A stretch of DNA of 39,160 nt, taken from assembly GCA_014801235.1 (NCBI GenBank), contig JAAVEM010000019.1, positions 3,744-42,903 of the forward strand, in the 5' to 3' direction. Positions 39,151-39,160 of this stretch are shown here, one piece after another; position 1 is the first letter of the stretch; each line of letters opens with the position of its first letter. The notes under the pieces were generated by a model. The model did not search any database. It worked only from the letters and a program-made list of their open reading frames with translations, and had not been told where the DNA came from. This stretch comes from Bacteroides sp. (GTDB lineage Bacteria; Bacteroidota; Bacteroidia; Bacteroidales; Muribaculaceae). The position numbers and the translations under genes are program-made.

Positions 39151-39160
39151 AATTCAATGC

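Overview
The window looks like a chromosomal segment of an anaerobic gut-type Bacteroidota (order Bacteroidales). The signs are Bacteroides-type promoters (TTTG, 20 bp, TAnnTTTG), no Shine-Dalgarno sites, large secreted CAZymes packed into operons, a BtuB/BtuG cobalamin-uptake operon and C-termini resembling type IX secretion sorting domains. Family level cannot be fixed from the sequence; Muribaculaceae or Prevotellaceae-like lineages are plausible. All 17 supported genes lie on the minus strand, so transcription runs from the right edge to the left edge, and nearly the whole window is coding.

Right part (39160 to about 29165): a vitamin B12 acquisition operon. A cobalamin riboswitch (about 39150-38985) and a leader containing a 12-bp hairpin precede btuB (TonB-dependent transporter), btuG (surface cobalamin-binding propeller lipoprotein), a PKD-like surface lipoprotein, and two secreted proteins with BtuG-like (DUF5074-type) propellers and apparent type IX sorting tails. 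One of these is 1257 aa with a large N-terminal region I cannot assign. Four-base ATGA and one-base TAATG junctions couple most of these genes. A strong intrinsic terminator (29166-29205) closes the unit.

Left part (about 29122 to 1): twelve consecutive secreted carbohydrate-active enzymes in two transcription units. Unit A starts at a promoter at 29091-29122, with a palindromic operator candidate just upstream. It encodes GH78, a GH137-GH2-malectin fusion, a LacZ-type GH2, GH106, an SGNH acetylesterase, a DUF5703 protein (possible GH139), a second GH2 and a PL1 pectate lyase, and ends at a terminator at 7861-7905. Unit B starts at a promoter at 7824-7855 and encodes GH140 (apiosidase family), GH43, a sialidase-like propeller/(alpha/alpha)6 fusion resembling the GH143-GH142 enzyme BT1020, and a GH78 that runs off the left edge.

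The combination of GH140, GH137-GH2, GH143-GH142-like fusion, GH106, GH78, DUF5703, acetylesterase and PL1 is the signature of rhamnogalacturonan II (RG-II) breakdown as described for Bacteroides thetaiotaomicron. Together the enzymes would remove apiose-linked side chains, rhamnose, arabinose, DHA, glucuronic acid or galactose-type sugars and acetyl groups, and then cut the homogalacturonan backbone. No SusC/SusD pair, sensor/regulator or inner-membrane transporter for the sugars is present here; these may lie beyond the left edge. The points most worth a second look are the extended B12 operon with secreted BtuG-like proteins, the riboswitch leader structure, and a perfect 17-bp inverted repeat inside the GH43 gene.
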